From: Calcarisporiella thermophila CBS 279.70
Lineage: Eukaryota > Calcarisporiellomycota
Assembly (NCBI RefSeq): GCF_041956535.1
Contig: NW_027192193.1
Location: 688,719 to 752,718, forward strand
Length of the DNA stretch: 64,000 nucleotides
Reading direction: 5' to 3'
Part shown: positions 21,026 to 36,072 of the stretch, one piece after another
Layout: each line of letters begins with the position of its first letter
How positions within the stretch are numbered: position 1 is the first letter of the stretch
Made by a program: the position numbers and the translations under genes
The notes under the pieces: model-generated
Databases searched by the model: none
Seen by the model: only the letters and a program-made list of their open reading frames with translations
What the model was told of the DNA's origin: nothing

Positions 21026-24000
21026 ATGGATATCCAGAATATGTACCATCTCTTTAGCGCTACATTTAATCCGGACCCGAATGTGCGAAAAAGAGCTGAA
21101 TTAGAAATCCGTAAGGTAAGTAATTAATTGCAAGAAAACTTGACACATGAGAAAATCTTGAGCGTTTTTCGGTTCTGGTGACAATAGCTAGAGGCAACAC
21201 CCGGATTACTGGCGCTTCTATTGCAAATTCTAACATCAGAGGAGTCCGACCCAAGTGTGCGTCAAGCAGGTAACCATCTCTGAACAATTCTATTACATAT
21301 TTTAACACGTATAAATAATGCGTTTTTTTTTTGGCAGTTGCTATTTTTTTCAAAAATCGTCTCCAAAAATCATGGGATCCGTCCAAACAGGGAACTAACC
21401 ATCCCATTACTGAAGAAGATCGTCACATCATTCGTGAGAATATCCTTCAAGTATTAGTCTTATCTTCGAACCAAGTTCGTGTTCAACTCACTGCTTGTTT
21501 GGGCATGATTCTCGCAACTGACTATCCGAATCAATGGCCCACATTTCTCGACCAAGTTCAATCAATGCTTACTGCAACTGAACCACGTACAGTCTATGTG
21601 GGCCTCTTGGCTTTAAGAGAAGTGGTCAAATCATACCAATGGAAAGTCGAAAATCGTGAACCGCTCAGAGAGATCGTGAAGAGGCTGTTTCCTACGCTAC
21701 AACAGATTGCTTCCGGTCTTGTTAAAGAGACGAGTCTGGATGCGGCAGAAATGCTTAAAACTTCTCTCAAGGCATACCATAGTACAATCAGATATGATCT
21801 TTCGACGGATCAACAAGATCCTGCTTCGCTTATTCCCTGGGGTACTTTATTCCTTCAGCTTGTTGAAAAAGAAATACCTACAGATTGGATGCCAGCTGAT
21901 GCGGACGAACGCGAAAAATACCCGTGGTGGAAGACTAAAAAATGGGCATTCCATTGTTTAAACCAGCTATTTTCGCGTTATGGCAACCCTGCTTTGCTTC
22001 CTGCCTCGAATAAGAAATATAAGGAGTTTGCCAACGGTTTCATTGCCAACTTCGCACCTAACATCTTGCAAGCTTATTTACGTCAGACAGAACTCTGGAT
22101 CCAAAAGAAGATTTGGATCAGCTCCAAGTGTTTAGCTATGATTGCAAGCTTCTATAGTGATTGGTATATATGCTTGCGCTTCTCTATTTCATATGTATGA
22201 AATTAACCTCTGCATTATTTAGCGTTAAACACAAGACAACTTGGTTGGCTCTTAAACCTCACGTAGAGTCTCTCGTTGGATACTTCATATTCCCGCAGAT
22301 GTGTTTTACAGATGAAGACCAAGAGCTGTGGGAGGAGGATCCAGTCGAGTATGTGCGCCTCAAAGTTGGTGAGTAAAGGACAATAGCCCTTGGCTCGAAA
22401 AACAAATGCTGAATTAATTATCTAGATCCATTTGACGATTTCCATTCACCCATCATGAATTGCACCAACCTGTTGATGAGTCTGGCTCAGGATCGTAAGA
22501 AACATACATTTATGGGGATTCTTGGGTTTGCAAATAGCATCCTCTCGAAATACGCCGAATCGTCGCCAGAGTCTCGGGATCCACGCCAAAAGGATGGTGC
22601 TCTCTCAATTATTAGCTGCCTTTGCCCAGTAATAATGAGACGCAAGTCGCCCGTCATAAATATGATGGAGAGCTTCTTTGTCAACCACGTGTTCCCTGAG
22701 TTTACCAGTCCGCATCCATTTTTACGAGCGCGTGCTTGCCGCATGGTACGCGACTTCATCGATCTTGAGTGGAAGGATGAAAATAATCTTGGGGCGGCCT
22801 ATCATGGAGTCATGGGCTGTGTCCAAGACCAAGAAATTCCGGTGCGCGTGGAAGCTCTATTGGCTCTGCAACCAATGACGCAACATGAATTGGTGAGGAA
22901 TGCTATGGGACCGCATCTACCTCAGATCATGAGCGGTAATTTTTCAAAGAGAATTTGAATTCTACCTATTTACACATGTATAACACTCTTTATGGGTCAT
23001 AGAATTGCTGAAATTAACCAATGACCTTGACCTTGACACACTTTCCAGCGTTACAGCTGAATTTGTGGAAGTTTTCTCTGAGCAGCTTACTCCATTTGCG
23101 GTTGAATTATGTGCCCAATTGAGAGACACGTTTTTGAGAATCGTGGAAGAGATGGTTTCTCAAGGAAATAGCATAACAGAAGAAGATATCCTATCCGGCA
23201 AGTTTGACGTGGACGATAAGACAATGACGGCGATGGGAGTATTGAAAACGATTAGTACACTTTTAATGAGCTTGGAGAGTACACCTGAGGTAAAATTAAT
23301 TTATAGTTATTTGTTGAAGAATTGCATAGCTCAATCTTCTCTTTTAGGTTTTACATAAATTGGAGGAGACGCTTCTACCGGTTGTGGTCTTCACCCTAAA
23401 GAATCAGATCATCGGTAAACCACGTTTTTGAATACTATTGTTATTGGAAAATGCTGAAACTGTTTTACGTCAATAGACCTTTACGATGAAATTTTTGAAA
23501 TAATTGATTGCTGTACCTTTGCTACCAAGCGCGTATCGCCTCAAATGTGGGAGGTATTTATGTTAATTTACTCTGCATTCAAAGAGTCAGCAATTGATTT
23601 TGTTGAGGGTAAGTTGAAACTAGCAGATATAATTTCTATCTGACTTAATCCATCATTGCCTCGTGTTTTGTAGAGATGCTTCCTTCATTGGACAACTTTA
23701 TTGCATTTGGCAAGGATGTATTTGTTTCCAGTGAGGACTTGCAGAGAAAGGTCTACGATATTATTGAAACTGTAAGTTCTTGAATGATATTTTTTCACTT
23801 TCCTCCCATCCTTCTAACCCCTCAACACCAAACAGGTAATGAAGAGTGATAGACTCGGGGAAAAAGATCGCATCTGTGGTTGTAAATTGATGGAATCAGT
23901 GATGCTCAACTGCCGTGGTGGAGTAGATGCAGCCATCGAGCCTTTCCTTCACCTTGCATTCCAACACCTTGCGCCCAACAGTATCAAAACCCGGGAATTC

Positions 24001-24845
24001 CGTATCCACTGCCTCGAGGTTGTAGTTAATGCTCTATACTATAACCCAAGTTTGACATTGGGAATACTTGAGCGCAATCAGTGGACACAGGGCTTCTTTT
24101 CGATGTGGTTTGCCAATTTCGACAAATTTGCTAGAGTGCACGATAAGAAGCTCAGCATCGTGGCGATTTGTGCGATATTGGAGACACCCACGGAACACAT
24201 TCCACCCACGCTGCAGGCAGCGTGGCCACAGATTCTAGGTGGAATTTTGACTATGTTCCAGTCATTGCCTCAAGCGGTTGAGAGTAAGCTATTCTGATTA
24301 TGCTATGGTGTTTCGAGATTTTCTAATATTTGTATCATATAGAACGCAAGCGGATGGAGGAGTTGTTCGGAGATGGCGTTGATGATTTTGAAAATGATGA
24401 TGAAGGTGTTGATGGAATCGACGACTACGAAGATAGAGATTCTGGGGATGAAGATGGCGATGTTCATGATGCAGATCAAGAGTATCTTGAATTCCTTGCG
24501 CAAGAGGTACATGCACGGGACCAGTCTATCCTTTCTAGAAAGCCCGCTAATATTTCTAAATCATTTTAGGAGGCAAAGAAGTCAATCGGGGATTCACAGA
24601 ATGAAGGGGATGACGAGGAAGAGGAGGAGGATCTCGATGAAGAGCTGATGTTCGAATCTCCGCTAGACGAAATTGATGTCTACGTACGTTTCCAGGACGT
24701 CTTTAGATCATTGCAGCAATACCAACCCGCCTCCTACACTGCACTTACTAAGGACTTAAGTCCAGAGCAACAGAACTGCATTCTATCACTTTTCTCTACG
24801 GCTGACGAAAATCGGAGAAAGCAAAGCGAAGAAGTTACCGCATGA
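21026..24845 (+). CDS. NMD5: importin-7/8 family nuclear transport receptor (Nmd5/Sxm1 type)
   Basis: The start is the ATG at 21026 (MDIQNMYHLFSATFNPDPNVRKRAE), which matches the first HEAT repeat of importin-7. The product is about 1,000 residues from about a dozen exons. The importin-N region continues with VAIFFKNRLQKSW and NILQVLVLSSNQVRVQL. HEAT repeats run through to the end with importin-7-type blocks such as EDPVEYVRLKVDPFDDFHSP, DGALSIISCLCPVIM, FPEFTSPHPFLRARACRMV and the acidic loop DVDDKTMTAMGVLKTI. Near the C-terminus is a long Asp/Glu-rich segment (about 24375-24640), followed by ESPLDEIDVYVRFQDVF, typical of IPO7/8. These receptors bind Ran-GTP and carry ribosomal proteins, histone H1 and signalling kinases into the nucleus. 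Identity is firm; Nmd5 versus Sxm1 assignment is less so. Confidence 0.93.
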
Positions 24846-25408
24846 TAAAATTATAATCTAAATTTTTCTTTTCTATGACATTTTACATATACATTTGTTG
24901 CCCTATTTGACATAAAGTCGCTATTCAAAATATCCATTTGAATCTGTTTTTTGGAATGCAAATGCTAAATTCGAAAATGGTGTTCAAGTCTGATAATGCG
25001 CAGGCCGTGATGGACTTTTTTATCAGTAGTTTCTTTTGATCTTTCCGATCGGCAATACATTTTGTCATTATGCTCACTATATCATTCGGTGATTACATGA
25101 GCACTCCTGTCCCGCTGTTAAACAACTCTAATTTAATATTTCAGCTTTATTGATTGAGAATTAACACTAGAGAGGTAATGAATGGTACAAATTTCAATAT
25201 TCATAACTGTCAAATTATAATAAAACATGAAAAAAAAAAAAATGCTTAAATGCTAGTCATGTAATCACAAGCTTCCCTTCTTGAACTCTGTCGCTAACAC
25301 ATTTCGGCTGCCCTCTTCCACCAACCTTGCTCTCTGAAATTAATGCGATAACTCCTATGCGTTCAAAATAGCTCCTTTTCTACAAATCTTCTGATCATCA
25401 AGATCGCT
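24846..25408. other. intergenic, convergent 3' ends
   Basis: It lies between the ends of the importin gene (+) and the Lys-rich secreted protein gene (-). AT-rich with a poly-A run at about 25231. No gene is seen. Confidence 0.6.
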
Positions 25409-26377
25409 TTATGTCACCCTCACCCCTCCAACCATGGCCTTCGGGTTCGTAGAAGCCAGAGGTCCACCTTTGTCGCTGGTGATTCCGGAAGCCTGGTCGT
25501 TATTTTTGGTAACTTTTCCGGTATCTATACCTGATATCACGAGATTTATTATGCTATTATCTTTATATTCTAAGTGATTTTACCGACCTGAAGCATTACC
25601 TGCAATTCCACCTTTCTTGGTATCTCCTTTGTTTCGCTCCTTTCTTTCCGCCTTGCCTCTGTTTTTCTTTCCTTTTTTCCTCTCCTTTATCCCTTTTTTC
25701 CCCTTCTTTTCCTTTTTTCCCTTCTTTTCCTTTTTCCCCTTCTCCTCCTTTATTTCCTGTTGCTTCTTGCTTTCATCCTTAGTACTTCCTATTTTCCCGG
25801 TCGAATCAAGTTTCATGGTGCTATTATTTGCACTCGAAATCCCACTGGTTCCGGCGACAGATGTGTTGTTTCCTTTTAACTTGCTTTCTTCTTTGGAGGC
25901 ATCACTTTCTTTCGATACCTTGGGCTGCGCTTTGTCTTCCCCCTTAGACACTACTCCCACGGATGGTTTGCGCGTACCCGTGTCCTTTTCGTCCGCTTCC
26001 TTTATAGCAGAGATTATACTGTTGGGTTTATCTTTGCTACCAATAGAGGTTGCATTGGCGTTCTCTTTAGATGCCGCATTGGCTTTTTTTCCCTGTCCTA
26101 GTATTCCGCCTATTAGATCGCCAACCGCCCCCATTGCTTTATCTGCTTGTGCGCCAACCGAAACCCCCATTGGGCCGAGTATACCGCCCAAAAGACCCGT
26201 TAGGCCCTCTTTAGAGCCTTTCCCTTCAGCCGCGCTAGCCACACTCTTTCCTGCTTCGCCAGTACGGCCACCCAAGATGTTTTCCGGTTGTCGTTTTTCC
26301 GACGTATTGGGTTGAACAGATGCTGCGGCGGCCAGCGCTGCAAGCATGGTGAACGAAATGAACGAGAGTTTAGTCAT
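25409..26377 (-). CDS. secreted Lys-rich low-complexity protein
   Basis: Two exons (26377..25588, 25530..25409) give 303 residues. The N-terminus is a signal peptide (MTKLSFISFTMLAALAAAASV) followed by a dibasic KRQ site. A Gly/Leu/Ile-rich segment comes next (LLGGILGPMGVSVGAQADKAMGAVGDLIGGILGQ), amphipathic and hydrophobic-pin-like. Then comes a long Ser/Lys/Glu/Asn region with sequons, and a strongly basic stretch of repeated KKEKKGKK-type units near residues 220-255. The final exon adds a short neutral tail. I recognise no enzyme domain. It could be a cell-wall or secreted matrix protein that binds acidic polymers by charge; this is inference. It is divergent from the secreted-protein gene at 27159, with about 780 bp between the two starts. 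Confidence 0.7.
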
Positions 26378-27158
26378 GTATAGATATAACGACGAAGACA
26401 GAAGGGCTGATTCTTATCGGTCGATATTGACCAAGATATACAAAGAACACATAAGAGGTTATGCTGGTGTACTTTTGCAATTTATTTATTTATTATTTAT
26501 TTTACGACTGCTAATACAAAGCCATTTGATCAAATAACATGGATTTTCGTCCTTATCCCTTGATTTTTCGGATCCGGCGTATATAAAAGGCAAGTACTAC
26601 TGCTCTGTGATGCGGGAAACTTAAAAGATCATCAATCCTTATATAATCGGGTTCATCAAATGACGAATGCGCATCTCCCGGCTTTTCATTGGCCCAATGA
26701 GGGGATTGCGATTAGCGGCCGGATCGCTCTAACGGCCCCCTCACGACCCTTGGGATATATAAGTGGGATGCCGGAGACGCACGCACGTCACATGGGGGAG
26801 GGCATACCGCTTCGAGCAATGCATCAGGCTGACAGCGGCGGCCGCCCTTGATGCGTCTGGAAGGCAGATCCTGAAAAAAGGGAATGTAGTCACGCCGCAA
26901 AAACAAAGCCAATCTGGCCGCAAGGAATCAAATAAGACTATGATGTACCACCAGGCCCCTTGGTTTCACTGCCAAGGCAACCACAAATCCTCATAGGGCA
27001 GCCGGTGGCATTAGCACCATGTTTGTCACCCAGTTTTCCCGGCCCCTCTGATATCCCAACAGCTTCCCCCGAGTTCCTTCTCCCCCTATCCTATAATCCG
27101 CTCTCTTCCACCCAATCGGCATAGCGCATCCCCTCTTTAATCCATCGAGATCACTTAG
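26378..27158. promoter_or_regulatory. shared upstream region of two divergent secreted-protein genes, with TATA and CCAAT elements
   Basis: On the plus strand there are a TATA box at 26580-26589 (TATATAAAAG), a near-palindromic double CCAAT (CATTGGCCCAATG, 26687-26699) and a second TATA at 26756-26763 (TATATAAG). CCAAT at about 60 nt before TATA is a classic polymerase II layout. Both TATAs point right, yet the next convincing ORF starts 395 nt beyond the second. The short open frames in between (for example 26660..26851) show no protein signal. A 5' UTR intron or a non-coding transcript would explain this. Confidence 0.6.
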
Positions 27159-27988
27159 ATGCTTAGAGCCCTACTCTTAGCCCTCCTCCTCCTCTTGCTC
27201 TCCATTGATACCAATGCCTGTGAGCGAGAGTGTAGAAATGCTATCAGCATAGCATTCGCAGAAAACTACTCTCCAAAGATCAAGGAGGAGTATCGGGAGC
27301 TGAGGAATGAATTGCGACAATTTGTCTCAGTGCATCCTCAGCATGTGTTGCTTGCTAATTCCATTAATAAAGGTAAGCACAAACTTATGTTTTACTCATA
27401 CAAGCATCAATATGTTAAACTCACTTCACGCTTCTCTTGCGATGCTCTTTCTCAGTCGTGAATTCACTAGAGAATAACACGCTGTCTATCCTCCCGAAAA
27501 TGATGGACGAAAACATATGTAAGTGTTTGTCAATACAACGGTATGCAGGACTTTACTGATTTGCGCGGTTCTACTCTAGTCGCAAAATACAGGGGACACT
27601 GCTTTTGGACGCTGGGAGAGCTGTGTGGTTCTCCCGTTTCTATTTCCTACCACATCCAGGACGTTCTCAACCTCACACGACAAGCGATTGTTCGCAACAT
27701 GACCAGCCGTGCTGTTCGCGGAGGAGAATACGAGACAAAATTGATAGCCGCAGCCCAAGAGGTGGTGGGCGATGACCGAACAGCACGACTGAGAAGTGGT
27801 TTTACAGCCTCACTGCGCAGATTTAGCGAGCATGTGTTGGAAAAGTTTTGCGAAAGCGGATGCGGAGATAAATGGATACCACCCATCCGTAAAATCTTGG
27901 CTCAGGTAAGCCTCGGTGAATGCATTCTTTGCTATTCTGTTAGTGATCACAGTCTAATCCTGGTTTGTTCTGCGTGTAGTTCCCATAA
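27159..27988 (+). CDS. small secreted helical protein, unrecognised family
   Basis: Four exons (27159..27372, 27456..27518, 27580..27905, 27980..27988) give 203 residues, and all phases close. The last exon codes only two residues and the stop. A Leu-rich signal peptide (MLRALLLALLLLLLSIDTNA) is followed at once by CERECRNAISIAFAENYSP. The rest is predicted mostly helical with six or seven Cys in total (CEREC near the start, HCFWTLGELCG in the middle, FCESGCGDKW near the end), suggesting about three disulfides. Sequons are present (NNT, NLT, NMT). I know of similar Cys-poor secreted helical proteins in early-diverging fungi but cannot name a function. The acceptor of exon 3 was set at 27579 because only this site keeps the frame. 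ATG follows directly after CTTAG, so a 5' UTR intron may end there. Confidence 0.75.
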
Positions 27989-28715
27989 ATCAGCCCTCAT
28001 CCCCTAATATTTAAATCTATTTATTAAATTTTCTGCGTATTTATTGTAATGCTATATTTAAATGTGTTCTTTTAATCCCCATTCTCCGGTAAATAAAATG
28101 CCTTTTTCAAGTTCCGGGCTCGGTTCATTGTATTCTTAAGGTCCCCTTGACTTCAAGATTGAGCCGTTACGTTTGGGTCGATTGGAACCAGAGCAAGTCC
28201 CACCTTATTATCTTGAACTTGAATCACTTACACGAACTTGCCATCCTCGTGTAATACATGTCAAAAGAGAAACGATCCAAAATATAAATTTATTCTTTAA
28301 CACACTTTTTTAAGAATGGAATCGTTACGAGGCTATATTTATATGTATTAACCTTTATCCATGCTTTTGCTTCTTGGTGCTAGGTGTTCTCTAAATCAAA
28401 CTCTTCGGGAACAAATGGCAGAGTATTCTGGCTTTGAAACAAGTACTGGAGATATAGGAAATCTTTGATTAAAGAATTGACGGATTCCAATTTATTAGAT
28501 TTCGCATAAGCCCCCTCAATCCTTTTAATTGTACCGTCGAAACGTAGATGAACTTTTAGATTCAAGTGAATTTCCATACCATTGATAATTAAAAAGAGGA
28601 GGGAGTAAGCGGAATAGAAGAGCATTATATATTTTAGCTTGCTTTATCATATTTTTTTTAAAAATAAATTGGGAGATTGAAATCTCCTTTCCCGACTTAT
28701 CCTTAACCTCGCACC
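27989..28715. other. intergenic upstream of PKC1, with one doubtful minus-strand ORF
   Basis: AT-rich. A minus-strand frame at 28380..28625 (81 codons, starting with a hydrophobic stretch) ends with an acidic tail; it has no family I recognise and lies only 91 nt from the PKC1 start. It may be a small gene or chance. PKC1 promoter elements should be within 28625-28715. Confidence 0.4.
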
Positions 28716-33782
<5,067 letters not shown>

Positions 33783-34622
33783 AATAGCTAGCTATTTTTT
33801 TTTTTTTTGCTTTGGGATTATATTATTATTTTATATGCGTGCATTCTTGTTAGAGCTATATCTTATATGCCTTTAGTTTGATTTATTTTTTATATTAGTA
33901 TATATATTATTTTATTTTTATTACTCTTTTTTATTTTTTATTTTTACTACTTCTAATAGCTATTTTCTCTTGTGCTTTTTGTATTTTGTTTATTTTCTAT
34001 TGTTTATCTTCCTAGAATTCTTAATATCTTAAGAAAAAAAATAAAGACCATGAAATCACAGCTGGAGTTAAACTGGAAACCAAAAACTCTTCATTCACTA
34101 TATGAAGGTGCTCTTTGTTAAATGGACAAAGTGAGGCTACCAAAACTATCTATTTAGATCGAAGGGATGCGCCATGATATTCCGCAATAATTTTTAAAAT
34201 GCCTTTGCAAGGATAGTATGTTTAATACCAATCCTCCCCCCCCCCCCTGCGCTCTCATATTCTCTATACTTTATCTTGGACATGCCATCAAGCGACGATT
34301 TTTTCATATTTCAACACTTTGCGCAAAGATTCTAGAGATAACATTCGAGATAAATTGTCACATTGATAGTATATGTACGAGTTTTAACTTCAATTTCTTA
34401 ACATTTCATTCTATGGTCGATACTGAACGCTGCCGGTTGAAGTTTTAAAATACTTAGGATGTTGATGGCAATCTTCTTTTAATTTTAATTTTCAAATCCT
34501 ACCCAATAAGAAGCGTGCAGCCTTCACAAGCATAGGCTATCGGTAGTTTATAAGCTACTGACCAGCCTAGCCATTACTTTTCTTCCTAATCCCACCTTTG
34601 ATTATCCACCCATTTTCTTCAG
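33783..34622. other. intergenic, AT-rich, with a poly-C run
   Basis: The 3' flank of PKC1 is T-rich (33790-34010). A run of Cs lies at about 34235-34247. No gene is supported. The RNase T2 promoter is expected at 34500-34620. Confidence 0.6.
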
Positions 34623-35631
34623 ATGAAAACATTCGCTACCTTTCTATCATTACTATTTATTGGAGGAACTGTGCTTAAAGGCGAGCAAATCTCTTTTAGC
34701 TCTAGCCCAGCATGCAGACGTACCTATATACTCTATCCTAGTTTAGACACACTGTTTTAACATCTTTTTGTAACTTAATAGCGGATATCATGTCATGTAG
34801 CGCTGAGAACGTCGACACATGTTGCAGTCCTAAGTATGGAGTTGTGGTGCTGGCTCTCCAGGTTTGTAGTCTGTCAACAGTAATTTTACTGGACGTTTCA
34901 TTACATAATTCTTTTCTAGTGGCTTGAGGATGCTGGACCAAAAGACGGATTTACTCTACACGGATTATGGCCTGATAAATGGTGGATATTTCTTTTCATA
35001 ATGTGCACGATAAAGCGTTATTAACATTATTTGAATAGCGATGGCCATTATCCCCCCTTTCAGGGCTGCGATCATACCCGCGCCTATAACAACGTAGAAG
35101 AAATTTTACGCAATAACACTGAGTTATATGAGAAGATGAAACGGTACTGGCCAAGCTACACCGGTGATTTAAACAAGTTCTGGTAATTCAATAATATTCC
35201 ATGGCATTGCCATCCCTTTCTTATACATATAATAATTTTTCTTTTCTTTTATATATCTCAGGTCACATGAATGGGTTAAGCATGGTACTTGTGTCACAAC
35301 ACTAGAGCCGCGCTGCTATGGCTCCGATTACCAGAAATATCAAGAAGTTCAAGATTTTTTCTCTCAAGCTTTGGCACTTCGAGACAAATTCGACATGTAT
35401 GCCACACTCGCAAAAGCGGGAATCGTCCCAGGGCGCCGCTACCGTGCCGTTGATATGCATTCGGCCATTATGGATTACCTGGATGCCGATGCAGAGTTGA
35501 TCTGCGTTCGAGGACAGCTGAGAGAGATTCGCCTTTATTTCAAGGTGCGTGGAACCGACGGATATCAAGTCATCGATTCACTTCGTTCTGGAAACTGTGG
35601 TGGATATGTAGACTACCCCGAGAAATACTGA
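34623..35631 (+). CDS. secreted RNase T2 family ribonuclease
   Basis: Multi-exon gene starting at 34623 with a signal peptide (MKTFATFLSLLFIGGTVLKG). Both catalytic blocks of the T2 family are complete: CAS I as FTLHGLWPD and CAS II as SHEWVKHGTC. These supply the two catalytic His residues, the Glu and the Lys. The N-terminal Cys-rich part (CSAENVDTCCSPKYGVVVLALQWL) and the C-terminal block ending GNCGGYVDYPEKY also match. T2 enzymes are acidic endoribonucleases of the secretory pathway or vacuole that cut single-stranded RNA by a 2',3'-cyclic phosphate. An intron splits the sequence right after CAS I; the join gives DKCDGHYPPF. The length of about 230-240 residues is typical for fungi. Identity is very secure. 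Confidence 0.94.
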
Positions 35632-36072
35632 CTACAGTTCCTCATCCTCATACCCGCACCAATCCAGTTTAATCTCTCTTGTAAGCACTCTTGTATACAC
35701 CACATGATCAAATGTTCTTTGGTATCCTCTTGTAATGAAACATATAAGCGGAAAAGGGTCGTGCCAATGCTTTTCTGAAATGATTGATCCAAAAAAAGAA
35801 ACCTTCTCGAAACAATCAGAGTTGTTAAACCGTTCATAATTACACGCCCAATAGGCATTCCAATCGATCGAAGGGCTAATTCGTTGGCCACCGCCACGCC
35901 AATGCGTTTTTTAGTTATAAAAATAAAAATCTTGATGTTTTCATTCTTCCTTTGCGCTCCGCTCCGTAGCCTCGCGTATCCATCCCTTTTTTAGTACAGC
36001 AACATCCTGGACTAAGATTCAACATATTCGATATATCTAGTTCCATTTCATCCTGTTGCTCATTCACACAAT
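35632..36072. other. intergenic upstream of CSC1
   Basis: No accepted gene. A minus-strand frame (35613..35897) shows no domain and overlaps the RNase 3' end. The CSC1 promoter is expected here. Confidence 0.55.

Noticed and set aside
26660-26851. 63-codon frame in the divergent promoter
   Set aside because: It spans the CCAAT and TATA elements and has no protein-like pattern.
28380-28625. Minus-strand 81-codon frame before PKC1
   Set aside because: Some likeness in pattern to the HscB C-terminal helices, but no J-domain exon lies upstream; evidence is too weak.
34623-34625. CAG or TAG directly before ATG in three secreted-protein genes (19421, 27159, 34623) as shared 5' UTR introns
   Set aside because: Only three cases and no donors identified; may be start context. 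Kept only as a remark for the 27159 gene.
35613-35897. 94-codon minus-strand frame upstream of CSC1
   Set aside because: Overlaps the RNase T2 end, with no domain or splice context.
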